This document shows positions 1 to 8,154 of a stretch of DNA of 64,000 bases, in pieces. The translations under genes and the position numbers were made by a program. The stretch is from Yoonia sp. GPGPB17 (GTDB lineage: Bacteria > Pseudomonadota > Alphaproteobacteria > Rhodobacterales > Rhodobacteraceae), in the NCBI RefSeq assembly GCF_037892195.1, contig NZ_JATACI010000002.1:3224001-3288000 (forward strand), in the 5' to 3' direction. The notes under the pieces were generated by a model. The model was not told the DNA's origin and did no database searches. It saw only the letters and a list, made by a program, of their open reading frames with translations. Numbering within the stretch: the first letter of the stretch is position 1; every line of letters begins with the position of its first letter.

Positions 1-28
1 AGGCCCCCGCCGTGATCGCGCTTTTTGC

Positions 29-403
29 TCATTCGTCTTTTGGCAGTGGCGGATGACGGGTCACAAAGTGCCCTTTCACGGCCTGCGGCCATTCACGGTA
101 CGGCACTTGCCCGGTGTCAGATCCGGCATGGGCCATCGCATAGGCGACGATACCACTTGCCGCCTCGGTCGTGGGTTCAAATTCGCCCAAGGTGTAGTTC
201 AGCTTGCCTGCGCCCTGAATCGCGACATTGCAGGCCTTCTTGCAGCCCATCAGGCAAGACACCCGCCGGGTTTTGACCTCGTTCAGCCCCGTTGCGGCAG
301 CCTCGATCAAGCTGGCAAGCGCCTCGCCATCGGTTTGAGACATATCGCCAGAATCCCACCCTTCCTGTTTGCAGGTGTCGCAAATCGTGATCCAGGTTGT
401 CAT
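29..403 (-). CDS. DUF1636 family metal-binding protein
   Basis: A 124-residue protein that starts with a CDTC motif (residues 8-11) and has a second cysteine cluster, CLMGCKKAC, near the middle. This pattern matches DUF1636, a small family of probable metal-binding proteins that commonly sits in alphaproteobacterial cobalamin or cobW/cobN gene clusters. That fits the cobalamin genes starting about 1.8 kb downstream on the other strand. The paired cysteines suggest binding of a metal or an Fe-S centre, but no enzymatic reaction is established. The gene reads towards the left edge of the window, where cobW or cobN would be expected but cannot be seen. The family call is from sequence pattern; the role is inference from context. 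Confidence 0.8.
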   Translation of the reverse strand: MTTWITICDTCKQEGWDSGDMSQTDGEALASLIEAAATGLNEVKTRRVSCLMGCKKACNVAIQGAGKLNYTLGEFEPTTEAASGIVAYAMAHAGSDTGQVPYREWPQAVKGHFVTRHPPLPKDE

Positions 404-602
404 GGGAATATGCCTCGCTTCTACACGCGCTTTTCAAGCGGATTTTTGCCTCAAGTACAAGTCCATCGGCGATATCCTGTTCTTTAGAGCAAGCGCGGGC
501 GCGCGTTAACTATTCGTTAACGATTTGGGCGCTCCGTTGTTCATACTTGGTCAAGATTCTGTTTCGCAACGCCGTTGGCAGCGCGAGATTTCGGGGGAAA
601 AA

Positions 603-1001
603 ATGCGCGCACTGATAGTCCATAGGGATTCTGAATTGGGTAACCGTTGGCGACGTCACTTGAGCCGTCTTGAGGTTGATGTGACGTTAGTCAACAACGC
701 AGCATCTGCGTTGGATGTTATTGAAGACATTTCGTTTGATGTGATCGTATTGGACCTTGTCATGGCCGAAGGCAGCGCCTTTGCTGTTGCAGACCTTGCG
801 CGGTTCCGCCAACCGGATGCCAATGTCGTTTTTGTCACTGACACGAGCTTTTTCTCAGATGGGTCGATTTTCAGCCATGCCGCCAACGCCCGTGCCTTGA
901 TCCGAACCGCGACGCCGCCCAAAGACCTGGCCGCGATTGTGCATCACTATGGGATCAGCCGCCCCGGCCGTGCGGGGCATCATAGTCTAGTTCCGGGTTG
1001 A
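603..1001 (+). CDS. single-domain receiver-like protein
   Basis: A 132-residue protein with the fold pattern of a response-regulator receiver and nothing else: a first strand (ALIVHRD), the phosphoacceptor-type strand FDVIVLDLVM with its aspartate, and a VFVTDTS strand. The acidic pair usually found after the first strand is reduced to HRD, and the conserved C-terminal lysine is not where expected, so phosphorylation may be abnormal or absent. I chose the ATG at 603 over an upstream ATG at 525 because it follows a GGGGGAAA ribosome site and gives the receiver start directly. Its 3' end overlaps the convergent hydroquinone reductase gene by 47 bases. The partner kinase is unknown. Confidence 0.75.
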   Translation: MRALIVHRDSELGNRWRRHLSRLEVDVTLVNNAASALDVIEDISFDVIVLDLVMAEGSAFAVADLARFRQPDANVVFVTDTSFFSDGSIFSHAANARALIRTATPPKDLAAIVHHYGISRPGRAGHHSLVPG

Positions 1002-1932
1002 TCGGGATAATCCGGTGCGGGTTAATGGTTTCGTGGCTGAAGTGATAGTGGCGCACGATATGGGCCATGTTCACCGTCTCCGCGATGCCGGGCATCTGAT
1101 AGAGTTCGCGCATATAGCCTGAAAGATTCGGATAGTCGGCGATCCGCTTGCGGTTGCATTTGAAATGCAGGTGATAGACCGGGTCAAAGCGCACCAAAGT
1201 GGTCCAAAGTCGCCAGTCCGCCTCGGTCAATCGGTCGCCCATCAGGTAACGTTTTGTGCTTAGCCGCTCTTCCAGCCAGTCCAGTGTCTCGAAAAGTGGG
1301 TGTACGGCCTTGTCATAAGCTTCTTGTGAAGTCGCGAACCCTGATTTGTAGACACCATTATTGAGGGTGTCGTAGATGCGGTCGTTCACGGGGGCGATCT
1401 CCTCGCGCAGTTCTTTTGGCCAATAGTCATCGGTGTTTCCGGTGATCTCGTTGAAGGCCGTGTTGAACATGCGGATAATCTCAGAGCTTTCGTTTGAGAC
1501 AATCTTGCCTTGTTTCTTATCCCAGAGGATTGGCACAGTGACGCGGCCGTTCATATCCGGCAGCGCCTTGATGTAGACTTCGCGGGCAAAGGACAGTCCG
1601 AAAAGCGTGTCGCCCGTCGCCCCATGTTCATCTGTCTCGAAGGTCCAGCCATCGGACAGCATATCAGGGTGCACCGCAGATATGGCGATGTGATCGGTCA
1701 GCTCTTTGAGTTGCCGAAAGACCAGCGTGCGATGCGCCCATGGGCAGGCATAAGAGACATAAAGGTGATAGCGCCCGCTTTCGGCCTTGAAACCGCCTGT
1801 CCCCGAGGGGCCTGCGGACCCATCCGAGGTGATCCAGTTCCGAAACTGCGCGTCTTTGCGGACGAATGCCCCGCCCGTTTTTTTGGTCTCATACCAAACG
1901 TCATGCCATACGCCGTCAACCAACTGGCCCAT
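955..1932 (-). CDS. glutathionyl-hydroquinone reductase (YqjG/PcpF-type GST)
   Basis: A 325-residue glutathione transferase of the Xi class. The active-site motif CPWAHR is seen about residue 63, after the YVSYA strand, and the C-terminal helical GST domain (FETLDWLEERLS, TEADWRLWTTLVRFDPVY) is complete. Family members use glutathione to reduce S-glutathionyl-(hydro)quinones, a clean-up reaction in the cytoplasm. The length is normal for the family. The gene is alone on the minus strand and converges on the receiver gene with a 47-base overlap. No linked aromatic catabolism gene is visible, so the physiological quinone is unknown. Confidence 0.88.
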   Translation of the reverse strand: MGQLVDGVWHDVWYETKKTGGAFVRKDAQFRNWITSDGSAGPSGTGGFKAESGRYHLYVSYACPWAHRTLVFRQLKELTDHIAISAVHPDMLSDGWTFETDEHGATGDTLFGLSFAREVYIKALPDMNGRVTVPILWDKKQGKIVSNESSEIIRMFNTAFNEITGNTDDYWPKELREEIAPVNDRIYDTLNNGVYKSGFATSQEAYDKAVHPLFETLDWLEERLSTKRYLMGDRLTEADWRLWTTLVRFDPVYHLHFKCNRKRIADYPNLSGYMRELYQMPGIAETVNMAHIVRHYHFSHETINPHRIIPINPELDYDAPHGRGG

Positions 1933-2246
1933 CTGAATTGTCCTTCAATTACTCAGGTTGAAGACCTAGCGCTTTTGCATGCGTGAACCAACCAGCGTAA
2001 AGGCGCAACTGCGGTGCACCAGTGCACATGATCGTTTGACCTTCCGTTGCCGCCCCTTGGTGCATTTACGTCGCTTAAGCGTTTGCTCTGCCTCGTGCGT
2101 CCGATTATATGTTGGCGCGACGAAGCCAATGCAATGGCCAGAGAGGTTGGAGACTGCACGGTTGACCCAAAACGGGGACGGTGCATCTCGTCGTCAAAAC
2201 CCGGCAAACGGGCTCTCTGGTAGTGCGATCATGAAGGAGGACACCC
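1933..2246 (+). promoter_or_regulatory. structured leader upstream of the cbiX-cob operon
   Basis: This 314-base gap has no convincing gene. Its second half folds on paper. A hairpin TTGGC/GCCAA lies at 2112-2129. An 8-bp outer stem CCAGAGAG (2138-2145) pairs with CTCTCTGG (2213-2220) and encloses two inner stems, TGCAC/GTGCA (2155-2159 with 2181-2185) and CCCG/CGGG (2200-2203 with 2209-2212, loop GCAAA). The second inner stem abuts the outer one, giving a three-way junction just before the AAGGAGG ribosome site of the next gene. The conserved boxes of the cobalamin riboswitch are not recognisable. A perfect palindrome CGCTTAAGCG is at 2072-2081. A regulatory role is inference from pairing and position. 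Confidence 0.4.
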
Positions 2247-2462
2247 ATGCGGGGGTTACTGACAATTCTGCTTATCTGTGCTGGATCATCGGCGATGGCA
2301 CATCCCGGCCACTGGGCCGAAGCTGCCGGTCATGATCACTGGGCGGCAGGTATTGCAATTGGTCTGGCCGGACTTGCCGCTATTTGGGGTGCCGTGAAGG
2401 GCAAGAAAAATAAAGAGCCCGAAGCGGAGGTGGAAGACACCTTGGAAGAGGAAAGCGCATGA
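2247..2462 (+). CDS. small secreted or membrane His-rich protein of the cobalamin operon
   Basis: A 71-residue protein with an N-terminal signal-like hydrophobic stretch ending at MAHPGHW, then a His-rich turn (GHWAEAAGHDHW), one hydrophobic segment (GIAIGLAGLAAIW) and an acidic tail. An AAGGAGG ribosome site precedes the ATG. It overlaps the cbiX start by four bases, so the two are translationally coupled. Small proteins with this layout recur beside rhodobacterial cbiX/cob genes; I recall them as a domain of unknown function but cannot verify the number. Histidines exposed on the outside of the membrane would suit capture of cobalt or nickel. That role is inference. Confidence 0.65.
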   Translation: MRGLLTILLICAGSSAMAHPGHWAEAAGHDHWAAGIAIGLAGLAAIWGAVKGKKNKEPEAEVEDTLEEESA

Positions 2463-3670
2463 AAACTGGTGTCATGATCTGCGGTCACGGGTCGCGCAGC
2501 CAATCCGCCGTCGATGAATTTGCAACTCTGGCAGACAAGCTGCCAGCCTATCTGCCAGATGACTGGATGACAGACTATGGTTATCTTGAGTTTGCGAACC
2601 CTGTCATTCGTGACGGTTTGGACAAACTGCGCGAGGCAGGGTGCGAGCGGATTTTGGCCGTACCCGGCATGCTTTTTGCGGCGATGCACGCCAAGAATGA
2701 TATTCCGACGGTTTTGAACACCTATGCGGCAAAACACGATATGACCATCCAGTACGGTCGTGAACTGGGCGTTGATCCCAAGATGATCGCTGCCGCTGCA
2801 GGCCGCATTCAAGATGCGGTGGATCAGGCGAATGTGACACATGGCGAGATACCACTGACCGAGACCTGCCTAGTGGTCATTGGCCGAGGCGCCTCTGACC
2901 CCGATGCCAACGGCAACGTGGCAAAAATCGCGCGCATGCTTCAGGAAGGTATGGGCTTTGGCTGGTGCGAAGTCGGCTATTCCGGGGTCACATTTCCGCT
3001 GGTCGAACCCTGCCTGCAACACGTCGCGCGCCTGCCATACAAACGCGTCATCGTCTTCCCGTACTTCCTGTTCTCGGGCATCCTGATCGACCGGATTTAC
3101 GGTTTCACCGATCAAGTCGCGGCGGAGCATACTGATATCCAATTCATCAAAGCGGGCTATCTGGGCGACCACCCGAAGGTGCTGGAAACCTTTGCCGAGC
3201 GGATTATGGAACAGGTTAGTGATACGCCCCCACCAAATTGCGGTATCTGTGGCTATCGCAGTCAGGTGCTGGCGCTGGAAGAAGGCACGCATCATCATAT
3301 TAGTGCAGAAGACCGTGCGCATCCCGCCTTTGGTGCGGTCCCGCCCCCAACTTGTGTACTGTGCAAGTACCGCACCGCTGTGCTGGGTTTTGAAGGCGAG
3401 GTGGGTGCGGTTCAGGAAAGCCACCACCATCATGTTGAAGGGCAGGGCGCGAATGCGCCGGGGTCCAACGTGGCAGACTGCAAGCTTTGCGATACATTCT
3501 GCACCGGTATGTGCCGTTTGGAGGCTACAGACCACCACCACCATCACCACGATCATCACCACCATGGCCATGATCACCATCATCATGATCACGACCATCA
3601 CCATGCCCCGTACCCCCATGCCAAACACCCGCATGGACCGGAAAGCGCGCGTAAGGCTAAAGTAAGCTAA
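2459..3670 (+). CDS. cbiX: sirohydrochlorin cobaltochelatase CbiX with Cys/His-rich tail
   Basis: A 403-residue protein. The first half is a CbiX-type chelatase (GVMICGHGSRS at residues 4-14, then AVPGMLFAAMHAKNDIP), and a second chelatase-like half follows (LVVIGRGASDPDAN and VIVFPYFLFSGIL), so two class II chelatase lobes are fused. These enzymes insert cobalt into sirohydrochlorin or a related precorrin. From about residue 255 the tail carries three cysteine pairs (CGIC, CVLC, CKLC), each followed after a short stretch by a histidine run, and ends in a very His-rich block. Long CbiX enzymes with an Fe-S centre and His-rich tail are known in bacilli; here the cysteine and histidine units are repeated. 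Coupled to the small protein upstream and to cobH downstream. Confidence 0.9.
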   Translation: MKTGVMICGHGSRSQSAVDEFATLADKLPAYLPDDWMTDYGYLEFANPVIRDGLDKLREAGCERILAVPGMLFAAMHAKNDIPTVLNTYAAKHDMTIQYGRELGVDPKMIAAAAGRIQDAVDQANVTHGEIPLTETCLVVIGRGASDPDANGNVAKIARMLQEGMGFGWCEVGYSGVTFPLVEPCLQHVARLPYKRVIVFPYFLFSGILIDRIYGFTDQVAAEHTDIQFIKAGYLGDHPKVLETFAERIMEQVSDTPPPNCGICGYRSQVLALEEGTHHHISAEDRAHPAFGAVPPPTCVLCKYRTAVLGFEGEVGAVQESHHHHVEGQGANAPGSNVADCKLCDTFCTGMCRLEATDHHHHHHDHHHHGHDHHHHDHDHHHAPYPHAKHPHGPESARKAKVS

Positions 3671-3675
3671 TCATC

Positions 3676-4371
3676 TTGACCCTAAAACGTCCGCCGTTGG
3701 CTTTGGCGGTTGCCACCTCAGACAAAGGCTTGCCTGTGCGCCCCTACGAAACAGACCCATCAGCGATCTATGCGCAAAGCTTTGCGACCGTGCGTGCCGA
3801 GGCACGGCTTGAACGGTTCGCACCCGCGATGCAGCCTGTGATTACCCGGCTTATCCATGCCTGCGGCATGGTCGAGGTTGCAGATCGGCTAGCGTTCTCG
3901 GAAGAGGCCGCAGAAGCGGGGCATGTGGCGCTCATGTCCGGTGCACCAATTCTTTGCGATTGTGAAATGGTCGGCGCCGGGATCATCCGCCGCTACCTTC
4001 CGGCAGGGAACGAAGTGATTGTCACGCTGAACGAATCTTCGGTTCCGACGCGCGCGCAAGAGATCGGCAACACACGCTCAGCCGCAGCGGTAGAGCTTTG
4101 GCAGCATCACATCGCAGGCGCGGTGGTGGCCATCGGCAACGCACCGACCGCGTTGTTTCATTTGCTTGAGCTGTTGGACGCAGGTTGGCCAAAACCGGCT
4201 GTGATTCTGGGCTTTCCGGTCGGCTTCGTCGGCGCTGCGGAAAGCAAAGCCGAACTGGCCGCCAATCCGCGTGGCTGTGACTATGTTGCACTGCGCGGAC
4301 GGCGTGGCGGATCGGCTATGGCATCGGCCGCTGTGAATGCTTTGGCGGCGGGGTTGCCGGAAGATGGCTGA
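3676..4371 (+). CDS. cobH: precorrin-8X methylmutase CobH
   Basis: CobH moves a methyl group from C11 to C12 of precorrin-8X to give hydrogenobyrinate, the last step of corrin ring formation. The family pattern is clear: YETDPSAIYAQSFATVRAEA near the start, the histidine-containing IHACGMVEVAD, and GAPILCDCEMVGAGI. The annotated start is TTG at 3676, five bases after cbiX; in-frame TTG (3730) or GTG (3736) would give a length nearer the usual 210 residues, so the first 20 residues are uncertain. The 3' end overlaps cobL by eight bases, showing one operon. Confidence 0.92.
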   Translation: MTLKRPPLALAVATSDKGLPVRPYETDPSAIYAQSFATVRAEARLERFAPAMQPVITRLIHACGMVEVADRLAFSEEAAEAGHVALMSGAPILCDCEMVGAGIIRRYLPAGNEVIVTLNESSVPTRAQEIGNTRSAAAVELWQHHIAGAVVAIGNAPTALFHLLELLDAGWPKPAVILGFPVGFVGAAESKAELAANPRGCDYVALRGRRGGSAMASAAVNALAAGLPEDG

Positions 4372-5566
4372 TCCGTGGCTCCATATCGTCGGGATCGGTG
4401 AAGACGGCATGGATGGGTTGGTGCCCGCAACACGTGCCGTTGTTGAAGCCGCCGAGATTATTATCGGCGGCGACAGACATCACACGCTGACTGAAAACCT
4501 GACGGCCAAGCGTATGGCATGGCCAAGCCCCTTTGATGCGCTGATTTCGACAATCGAGGGCCTGCGGGGCAAACGCGTGGTCATATTGGCAACCGGCGAC
4601 CCGCTGTGGTTTTCCGTAGGTGCCCGGATCGGCCGCGCAATCGACCCCGGCGAGATCATCTATCATCCCCAGCTTTCGGCTTTTCAACTGGCAGCCGCCC
4701 GTATGGGCTGGTCGCTACCCGATGTTGAGACGCTGACCGTGCATGGCCGCCCGGTGCAGCAAATGATCGCTTTCATCCAACCGGATGCGCAGTTGTTGGT
4801 CCTGACCACGGGTGCCGAAACCCCTGCCCAGATCGCAGCGTTTTTGACGGAACGTGGCTTTGGACAATCCAAAATGACCGTGCTGGCCGCGATGGGCGGC
4901 AAGGATGAGGCGCGTTTTGATGGGCTGGCAGAAAGCTGGGATCACACGGTGCCTGCATTCAATACGCTCGCCGTGCATTGTGTCGCGGCCCCCGATGCAG
5001 CGCTCCTGCCGCGCGTGCCGGGGTTGGCGGACGATCTGTTCCAATCTGATGGCACAATGACCAAGCAAGAGGTCCGCGCAGCGACGGTCGCCAAACTGAT
5101 GCCGATGCGCGGTGCGCTGCTATGGGACATCGGCTGTGGTTGCGGTTCGGTTGCGATCGAATGGATGCGCGCGGCCCGCTATGCCCGAGCCGTAGGGATC
5201 GAGCCGCGCGCAGACAGGCGCGCGATGGCAGCCGCCAATGCATTGGCATTGGGCGTGCCAAAGCTGGCCTTGGTCGAAGGTGTGGTGCCAGACGCGCTGG
5301 ATGGGTTAGAGGCGCCGGATGCGATTTTCATCGGCGGCGGGTTGAGCCGCGAGACATTTGATGCGGCATGGGATGCGTTGCGCCCGTTGGGCCGTTTGGT
5401 GGCAAATGCCGTCACACTGGAAAGCGAGGCGGAACTGATCGCCCTGCACAAGGCGCATGGCGGCGATCTGGTGAAACTGTCAGTCCATCGCGCGGAACCC
5501 GTTGGCCGTCTGACAGGCTGGCGTCCGCTGATGCCGGTCACACAGTGGAGCCTTGTAAAGCGATGA
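4364..5566 (+). CDS. cobL: precorrin-6Y C5,15-methyltransferase (decarboxylating) CobL
   Basis: A 400-residue bifunctional enzyme. The N-terminal CbiE half (about residues 1-200) has the tetrapyrrole methyltransferase start HIVGIGEDGMDG and the GDPLWFSVGAR motif. The C-terminal CbiT half (about 220-400) has the SAM-binding strand LLWDIGCGCGSVAIEW. Together they methylate C5 and C15 of precorrin-6B and decarboxylate the acetate side chain. The ATG at 4364 sits inside the cobH stop region and its own stop overlaps the cobI start as ATGA, so the genes are coupled. Confidence 0.93.
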   Translation: MADPWLHIVGIGEDGMDGLVPATRAVVEAAEIIIGGDRHHTLTENLTAKRMAWPSPFDALISTIEGLRGKRVVILATGDPLWFSVGARIGRAIDPGEIIYHPQLSAFQLAAARMGWSLPDVETLTVHGRPVQQMIAFIQPDAQLLVLTTGAETPAQIAAFLTERGFGQSKMTVLAAMGGKDEARFDGLAESWDHTVPAFNTLAVHCVAAPDAALLPRVPGLADDLFQSDGTMTKQEVRAATVAKLMPMRGALLWDIGCGCGSVAIEWMRAARYARAVGIEPRADRRAMAAANALALGVPKLALVEGVVPDALDGLEAPDAIFIGGGLSRETFDAAWDALRPLGRLVANAVTLESEAELIALHKAHGGDLVKLSVHRAEPVGRLTGWRPLMPVTQWSLVKR

Positions 5567-6264
5567 CAGGGATACTCTACGGTGTTGGTTTAGGGCCCGG
5601 CGCACCCGATCTGATCACGCTGCGCGCGGCACGGCTGGTTGAGGGCGCCTCGGTTGTGGCCTATCCGACGCTGGCGGGTGCAGCCAGCTTTGCGCGTTCT
5701 ATTGCGGCTGAGCTGATTGCGCCGGGGGTGCAAGAGATCGTGATGGATGTGCCTATGTCGGTCGAACGCGCGCCCGCGCAAGACGCCTATGATAAGGGTG
5801 CGGCAGAGATCGCGGCGGCGTTGGACGCGGGACATGATGTCATCTGTTTGTGCGAGGGTGATCCGTTCTTTTACGGCTCTTTCATGTATCTTTTTGCGCG
5901 GCTTTCGGCGGACTATCAGGTCGAAGTTGTGCCCGGCGTGACATCTGTGACCGCCTGCGCTGCGGGTGCAGGCATGCCGCTGGCGGCGCGTAATGAGCGC
6001 TTAACGGTGCTGCCGGGGCCGTTGCCCGAAGATGAACTGCGTGCGCGGATCGCCGGTGCAGAGAGCGTTGCGATCATGAAAGTTGGGCGGCATCTGACCA
6101 AGATCCGTGGCGTTATCGATGACCTTGGGTTAACCGCAGACGCTGTCTATGTCGAACGCGCAACCCTGCCTGAAGAAATCGTGCAGCCTTTGGCAGACGC
6201 GCCCGAGAAAGCGCCGTATTTCTCGATGATCTTGTTGACGAAAGGGGCCGATCCTTGGCTTTGA
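5563..6264 (+). CDS. cobI: precorrin-2 C20-methyltransferase CobI
   Basis: A 233-residue SAM-dependent methyltransferase that converts precorrin-2 into precorrin-3A, the entry into the corrin branch. It shows the GVGLGPGAPDLITLRA start, the CEGDPFFYGSFMYL motif and the VVPGVTSVTACAA loop typical of CobI/CbiL. The start ATG overlaps the cobL stop by four bases. The end overlaps the following cbiG-cobJ gene by about ten bases if its TTG start is right. Length is normal. Confidence 0.93.
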   Translation: MTGILYGVGLGPGAPDLITLRAARLVEGASVVAYPTLAGAASFARSIAAELIAPGVQEIVMDVPMSVERAPAQDAYDKGAAEIAAALDAGHDVICLCEGDPFFYGSFMYLFARLSADYQVEVVPGVTSVTACAAGAGMPLAARNERLTVLPGPLPEDELRARIAGAESVAIMKVGRHLTKIRGVIDDLGLTADAVYVERATLPEEIVQPLADAPEKAPYFSMILLTKGADPWL

Positions 6265-8063
6265 AACCTATTGTTCTGGCGCTGTCGCGCTCTGGTGAGG
6301 CGACCGCGCATCGTGTCGCGGCCACCCTTGGCGCGCAGGTACATGGCCGTGAGGGCCGGGTTGATCGGGCTGATGCGTTCTTTGCCAATGCGCTGGACCA
6401 CGCGCGGGATTTGTTCGCCGCAGGCGTGCCGATTGTGGGCGTTTGTGCCTCAGGTATCCTGATCCGAGCTGTGGCCCCGTTGCTGGCTGATAAGACAACC
6501 GAGCCGCCGGTCATTTCTATATCTGATGATGGTGCCGTCGTTGTGCCGTTATTGGGCGGACACCGAGGAGCCAACAAACTGTCGGCGCAGATATCCGAGG
6601 CATTGGGTGCTGTATCGGCGATTACAACAGCGGGTGATGTGGCGTTGGGTATGGCGTTGGATGAGCCGCCTGGCGGATGGCAACTGGTCAATCGTATTGA
6701 TGCAAAGGCTGCAATGGCGGGGTTACTTGCTGGTGGTGGGGCAAAGGTGGTTGGCGATGCGCCCTGGTTGGCCGCGTTGCCGAAGGGCGACGCCGTTCGC
6801 TTGTCCTGCACGATGGCGCGGCAGGATGATCTGGGTGCGGCCCATTTGCAGTTTGCGCCGCAGCGGCTGACCGTAGGTGTTGGGTGCGCGCGGAACTGCC
6901 CGACTGATGAACTGGCAGCTTTGGTCACGGATGTTTTGAATGAGGCGGGGGTTGCGCCGGAAGCCGTGCATTCGGTGAATACGATTTCGCTGAAGGCGGA
7001 TGAGCCCGGGATCATTGCTTTGGCGGCAGACTTAGGCGTGCCGCTACGTTTGTTTGAAGCAGAAGAGTTGGAGGCACAGACGCCGCGGTTGCAGAATCCG
7101 TCGGATGTGGTCTTTGCCGAAGTGGGCACCCATGGGGTGTCCGAAGCGGCGGCCTTGGTGCAGGCGGGTGATGCGGGTGAGTTTTTGGTCGCCAAGCGTA
7201 AAACCGCAAATGCGACCTGCGCGCTGGTTGTAACGCCTGAACCGATCGTGACCTTACGTGGCCGCGCGCGTGGCAGATTGTCGGTTGTTGGTATTGGGCC
7301 GGGGCAGGCGGCTTGGCGTACACCGGAGGTGTCGCGCTTGGTGTCAGATGCAGAAGAGCTGGTCGGTTATGGTCTCTACATAGATTTGCTGGGGCCTTTG
7401 GCTTTGGGCAAGACGCGATCTGACTTTCCGCTGGGTGGCGAGGAAGAGCGCTGCCGCTATGCGTTGGAGCAGGCAGGGCAGGGCAAGAACGTGGCGTTGG
7501 TCTGCTCGGGTGATGCGGGCATTTATGCGATGGCGGCTTTGGTGTTTGAGTTACTGGACCGCGGCCCGGATCAGATGGGTGTTTCGGATGCGGCGCGCCG
7601 GGTTGAGGTTGTGTGTTCGCCGGGGGTGAGTGCATTGCAAGGGGCAGCGGCACGGGCCGGGGCGCCGTTGGGGCATGATTTCTGTGCGATTTCCTTATCA
7701 GACTTGCTGACGCCGCGTGAAGATATCGTGAAGCGGTTGAAAGCAGCGGCACAGGGCGACTTTGTGATCGCGTTCTATAATCCGGTATCGATGCGGCGGC
7801 GGACTTTGTTGGCAGAGGCGCGCGATATTCTGTTACAGCACCGTCCGGCTGACACGCCCGTTATGCTGGCGTCTTCTCTGGGGCGTCCAGAGGAACATGT
7901 GCGCTATCGCAGGTTGGATGAGCTGGAAGTGGATGAGGTTGATATGTTGACCGTTGTGCTGGTCGGATCGTCGCATTCACGTTTGGCCGCTCTTGGGGAA
8001 GGGCCGCGCATGTATACGCCGCGCGGCTATGCCCGTAAGATTGATGGGGATTTGGCGGGATGA
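6255..8063 (+). CDS. cobJ: CbiG/CobE-CobJ fusion: cobalamin biosynthesis protein and precorrin-3B C17-methyltransferase
   Basis: A 602-residue fusion. Residues 1 to about 335 match CbiG: the N-terminal domain with GVCASGILIRAVAPLL and PLLGGHRGANKL, then a CobE-like domain (VGVGCARNCPTDEL). From about residue 339 a complete CobJ methyltransferase begins (RLSVVGIGPGQ; CSGDAGIYAMA; VVCSPGVSALQ; DFVIAFYNPVSMRR). CobJ methylates C17 and contracts the ring of precorrin-3B; CbiG opens the lactone in the anaerobic route, and CobE-like domains also occur in aerobic clusters. The start is TTG at 6255 overlapping cobI; a second TTG lies at 6261. It ends 91 bases before cobM. Confidence 0.9.
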   Translation: MALKPIVLALSRSGEATAHRVAATLGAQVHGREGRVDRADAFFANALDHARDLFAAGVPIVGVCASGILIRAVAPLLADKTTEPPVISISDDGAVVVPLLGGHRGANKLSAQISEALGAVSAITTAGDVALGMALDEPPGGWQLVNRIDAKAAMAGLLAGGGAKVVGDAPWLAALPKGDAVRLSCTMARQDDLGAAHLQFAPQRLTVGVGCARNCPTDELAALVTDVLNEAGVAPEAVHSVNTISLKADEPGIIALAADLGVPLRLFEAEELEAQTPRLQNPSDVVFAEVGTHGVSEAAALVQAGDAGEFLVAKRKTANATCALVVTPEPIVTLRGRARGRLSVVGIGPGQAAWRTPEVSRLVSDAEELVGYGLYIDLLGPLALGKTRSDFPLGGEEERCRYALEQAGQGKNVALVCSGDAGIYAMAALVFELLDRGPDQMGVSDAARRVEVVCSPGVSALQGAAARAGAPLGHDFCAISLSDLLTPREDIVKRLKAAAQGDFVIAFYNPVSMRRRTLLAEARDILLQHRPADTPVMLASSLGRPEEHVRYRRLDELEVDEVDMLTVVLVGSSHSRLAALGEGPRMYTPRGYARKIDGDLAG

Positions 8064-8068
8064 CGCTG

Positions 8069-8150
8069 TTTGGCTGGCGCCAAATGCGCCCCACCCGCCT
8101 TCCCATGGCCTTCGGCGAAGGTTTGAATATACGAAGAAAGATGAGGGTCG
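8069..8150 (+). repeat. intergenic hairpin element ahead of cobM
   Basis: The 91-base gap before cobM holds a hairpin TTTGGC/GCCAAA (8069-8084) and a second one, CCTTC-GGC-GAAGG (8109-8121), followed by an AT-rich stretch and GAAGAAAGATGAGGG. The second half resembles the element at 17411-17450 (CCTCC-GGC-GGAGG then GAAGAAGGAAG). Both end in a purine run that can serve as the ribosome site of the next gene. I read this as a dispersed short intergenic repeat of the kind common in Roseobacter genomes. Confidence 0.5.
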
Positions 8151-8154
8151 AGCG

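Noticed and set aside
1933..2246. Cobalamin riboswitch ahead of the cob genes
   Set aside because: The conserved B12-box and the GCCACTG element are not found; only unspecific stems are visible.
2870..3634. Open frame of 254 codons opposite cbiX with Met/Val-rich start
   Set aside because: Its composition is the complement of the histidine codons of the CbiX tail; no ribosome site or family pattern.
6113..7195. Open frame of 360 codons opposite the cbiG-cobJ gene
   Set aside because: Low-complexity Ala/Ser/Pro protein antisense to a well-supported gene.
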